DNA from: Bacillota bacterium
GTDB lineage: Bacteria; Bacillota_I; Bacilli_A; RF39; UBA660
DNA: 16,462 nt
Reading direction: 5' to 3'
Assembly (NCBI GenBank): GCA_015059305.1
Contig: SVAQ01000014.1
Location: 1-16,462, forward strand
Under the pieces are notes generated by a model. It saw only the letters and a list, made by a program, of their open reading frames with translations, was not told the DNA's origin and searched no databases. A program made the position numbers and the translations under genes. Positions 14,350 to 16,462 of the stretch are shown piece by piece (the stretch's first letter is position 1; every line of letters starts with the position of its first letter).

Positions 14350-15117
14350 GTGAGTAAAAAATTTTATTATAGTGATGATGATTTCAAATTACTTCATGGA
14401 GATGCACTTTTATTATTGAAAAAAATGGAACCTAAAAGTATAGACATGATATTTGCAGACCCACCATATTTTTTATCTGGAGATGGAATATCTTGTAGTG
14501 GTGGCAAAATGGTTTTAGTAAATAAAGCTGATTGGGATAAGAAAATTAATATAAAAGAGAAACATAAATTTAATAGAAAATGGATAAAACTTTGTTATAG
14601 CATTTTAAAAGATAATGGAACTATTTGGATAAGTGGAACTATGCATAATATTTATTCAATTGGTATGGCTTTGGAAGAAGAAGGATTTAAGATAATTAAT
14701 AATATTACTTGGAGGAAACTAAATCCTCCACCAAATATAAGTTGTAGATTTTTTGTTCATTCAACGGAAACTATATTATGGGCTAAAAAAGATTTGAAGA
14801 AAGCAAAACACAAATTTAATTATGATTTAATGAGAGGGCTTAATGGCGGCAAACAAGCAAAAGATGTTTGGGAATCTTCTTTAACAAAACCGAGTGAAAA
14901 GAAATGCGGTAAGCATCCTACTCAAAAACCAGAAGTTATATTAGAAAAATTAATACTTGCTTCAACTGATGAGGGTGATTTAATATTAGATCCTTTTAAT
15001 GGTAGTGGTACAACTGGAATAGTAGCTAATAAATTAAAAAGAAAATATATTGGAATAGAAAAAGAAAAAGAATATTTAGATTTAACAATTAGAAGAAAGG
15101 AAAGTGATTCTAAATGA
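14350..15117 (+). CDS. dpnA: Beta-class adenine DNA methyltransferase, DpnA-like
   Basis: Second methylase of the DpnII-type system. DpnA-like enzymes can methylate GATC adenine also in single-stranded DNA, which helps protect incoming unmethylated DNA. Catalytic FADPPYFLSGDG comes early (about residues 35-46), the variable region in the middle (WRKLNPPPNISCRFF), and the AdoMet motif LDPFNGSGTTGIVA late (about 214-227); this order defines the beta class. The conserved HPTQKP precedes motif I. At 255 aa it is slightly shorter than the ~268 of the pneumococcal protein. The start is GTG at 14350, supported by AGGAGG at 14335-14340 nine bases upstream; no ATG fits. The stop is TGA, the only TGA stop I see in the window, overlapping the next start as ATGA. 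It lies 33 bases after the first methylase. Confidence 0.92.
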   Translation: MSKKFYYSDDDFKLLHGDALLLLKKMEPKSIDMIFADPPYFLSGDGISCSGGKMVLVNKADWDKKINIKEKHKFNRKWIKLCYSILKDNGTIWISGTMHNIYSIGMALEEEGFKIINNITWRKLNPPPNISCRFFVHSTETILWAKKDLKKAKHKFNYDLMRGLNGGKQAKDVWESSLTKPSEKKCGKHPTQKPEVILEKLILASTDEGDLILDPFNGSGTTGIVANKLKRKYIGIEKEKEYLDLTIRRKESDSK

Positions 15118-15974
15118 AAAGAGATTTTAATGAATGGTTAAGTAAATTTAAAACAAGTATATCAGATTATACTTATTATGTTGATTTTGAAAAAATATAT
15201 AAAAACGTTGATAAAGTAAAAGTGGAATTGAATATTTTAAATTCATTAATTGGCAGTCAAAATATCGAAGAAGATTTTCAAAAGATATTAATTAAATATC
15301 CAGAAACTTTGGAGTGCATTCCACTATTATTAGCAGTTCGTTCTCGTGAGATATTTATTAAAGATCAAATTAATGAATACTTATTTAAATTTGATAAAAT
15401 GATTTATTCTATAGAAGATTACATAAGATTTATGAGAGAATCAGGCTTATTTGATTTGTTACAAAATCATATTATAAATAACCTTTATGATTATGTTTTA
15501 GGAATAGAGGTTGGCTTAGATTCTAATGGTAGAAAAAATCGTGGTGGACATCTAATGGAAAATCTTGTTGAAGAATATGTCGAAAAAGCAGGATATAAAA
15601 AAGACATTAGTTACTTCAAAGAAATGTACTTATCTGATATTGAGAAAAAATGGAATTTAGATTTGTCTGCAATGTCTGGTAACAATGTATCAACAAAAAG
15701 ATTTGATTTTGTTATTAAAACAGAGAATCAAGTATATGTAATAGAAACTAATTTTTATTCAAGTGGTGGTTCAAAATTAAATGAAACAGCAAGAAGTTAT
15801 AAGATGCTAGCTAAAGAATCTAAAAAAGTAAATGGCGTAACATTCATATGGTTTACTGATGGTATTGGATGGATAAGTGCTAGAAAAAATCTTGAAGAAA
15901 CATTTAATGAAATGGATACAATTTACAATATAGATGATTTGGAACACGACATTATCAAAGAAATAGTGAAATAA
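15114..15974 (+). CDS. dpnB: Type II restriction endonuclease, DpnII/MboI-like (GATC)
   Basis: Cleaves unmethylated GATC. The 286 aa match DpnII length (~288). Recognisable family segments: the N-terminal FNEWLSKFKTSISDYTYY, KVELNILNSLIGSQNIEEDF (about residues 35-54), SGLFDLLQNH (about 113-122), EVGLDSNGRKNRGGHLMENL (about 136-155), and the catalytic PD-(D/E)xK-type core RFDFVIK...VYVIETNFYS (about 194-215) followed by GSKLNETARSYKM. The catalytic triad ends in Glu-x-Asn rather than Glu-x-Lys; from memory this is a feature of DpnII/MboI relatives, not a defect. The start overlaps the dpnA stop by four bases (ATGA), implying translational coupling, with AGAAAGGAAAG at 15094-15104 as ribosome binding site. 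The system appears complete and intact. Confidence 0.94.
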   Translation: MKRDFNEWLSKFKTSISDYTYYVDFEKIYKNVDKVKVELNILNSLIGSQNIEEDFQKILIKYPETLECIPLLLAVRSREIFIKDQINEYLFKFDKMIYSIEDYIRFMRESGLFDLLQNHIINNLYDYVLGIEVGLDSNGRKNRGGHLMENLVEEYVEKAGYKKDISYFKEMYLSDIEKKWNLDLSAMSGNNVSTKRFDFVIKTENQVYVIETNFYSSGGSKLNETARSYKMLAKESKKVNGVTFIWFTDGIGWISARKNLEETFNEMDTIYNIDDLEHDIIKEIVK

Positions 15975-16001
15975 TAATTAAGTGTTTAGTAGGAGGAATT
16001 A

Positions 16002-16462
16002 ATGAAGGAATTATTTTCGTTACAAGATTTATTCAATCAAAGATTGTTTAGAATTCCAGATTATCAAAGAGGATATTCTTGGACAGAACAACAATTAACA
16101 GAGTTTTGGGAAGATATAATTAATCTTCCGCTTAATAGAGATCATTATACAGGAATGATTTCATTAAGAAAGTTAAAAACAGAAGAAACTAAAGATTGGA
16201 CAGAAGAATTATGGTTATTAAATAATTGGGGATATGATGCATATCACGTTGTCGATGGTCAACAAAGATTAACCACTTTTATTATTCTTATGAATGAAAT
16301 AATAAAGTTTTATAAAAACCTACCAGAAAATGCCGAAAAAGGATATGATAGCATTTTTATAAATAGCTTGCCCCTAAGTGAAATTATGAAAAGTTATTTA
16401 TGTATAGTAAAACCTGATTCAGAAGGACAATTAAGAACTTATAAGTTTGGTTATGAAGTAGA
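16002..16462 (+). CDS. DUF262 (GmrS/ParB-like) protein, 3'-truncated by the window edge
   Basis: The first 153 residues of a DUF262-domain protein. DUF262 is a ParB-like NTPase/nuclease fold found in the GmrSD type IV restriction enzymes and many other defence proteins. Motifs seen: IPDYQRGYSWTEQQLTEFWE (about residues 18-37) and the hallmark VVDGQQRLTT (about 83-92, the DGQQR NTP-binding motif). The frame stays open to the last base, so the C-terminal half (often DUF1524 HNH, as in GmrD) is not visible. ATG 16002 has AGGAGG at 15991-15996. It lies 27 bases after the endonuclease stop without a terminator or promoter between, so it is probably in the same transcript. As the window cuts it, it cannot be told whether it is a full GmrSD fusion. 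Confidence 0.88.
   Translation, partial: MKELFSLQDLFNQRLFRIPDYQRGYSWTEQQLTEFWEDIINLPLNRDHYTGMISLRKLKTEETKDWTEELWLLNNWGYDAYHVVDGQQRLTTFIILMNEIIKFYKNLPENAEKGYDSIFINSLPLSEIMKSYLCIVKPDSEGQLRTYKFGYEV

Noticed and set aside
1..16462. CRISPR array, tRNA or rRNA genes
   Set aside because: No regularly spaced repeats of suitable length and no tRNA or rRNA signatures were seen on either strand.

Overview
The window is AT-rich DNA with Bacillota-type gene signals: strong AGGAGG-like ribosome binding sites, TAA/TAG stops, and compact intergenic regions with intrinsic terminators. Tryptophan is encoded by TGG, so the standard genetic code fits. The gene content is an EF-Tu, an anaerobic pyruvate:ferredoxin oxidoreductase next to enolase, and a FemABX-type peptidoglycan aminoacyltransferase. 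This suggests a walled, fermentative, probably uncultured gut-type member of the Bacilli or a Mollicutes-adjacent lineage such as RF39-like. No species can be named from the sequence alone.

Positions 1-10800 are core chromosome: the 3' part of tuf, prs, a FemABX gene on the minus strand, a divergent DUF308/HdeD-like membrane protein, eno, the pyruvate:ferredoxin oxidoreductase gene, and recG. Most genes have their own promoter and terminator. Enolase and the oxidoreductase are consecutive and together cover 2-phosphoglycerate to PEP and pyruvate to acetyl-CoA; the pyruvate kinase step is not in the window.

The two spacers flanking recG (8585-8829 and 10801-11040) are unusual. Each holds a putative small structured RNA gene transcribed away from recG: minus strand on the left, plus strand on the right. 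Both share a TCAATTGACTTTT block carrying a TTGACT -35, a 17-bp spacer, a hairpin starting at the predicted first nucleotide, a second stem, an unpaired UCAACC/C-rich segment, and a final tetraloop hairpin. I could not assign them to a known RNA family. They are the best candidates for something undescribed here.

From about 11000 to the end lies a defence-type accessory block. It starts with a DUF6119/TIGR04141-like protein that has a leader hairpin and tandem 11-bp repeats upstream, then a 97-aa three-helix membrane protein. A complete DpnII-type GATC restriction-modification operon follows: Dam-like methylase, second beta-class methylase, endonuclease overlapping by ATGA. The block ends in the first 153 residues of a DUF262 (GmrSD/ParB-like) protein cut by the window edge. 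GATC is absent for 4.07 kb of this block, although it occurs 17 times in the first 10.9 kb.
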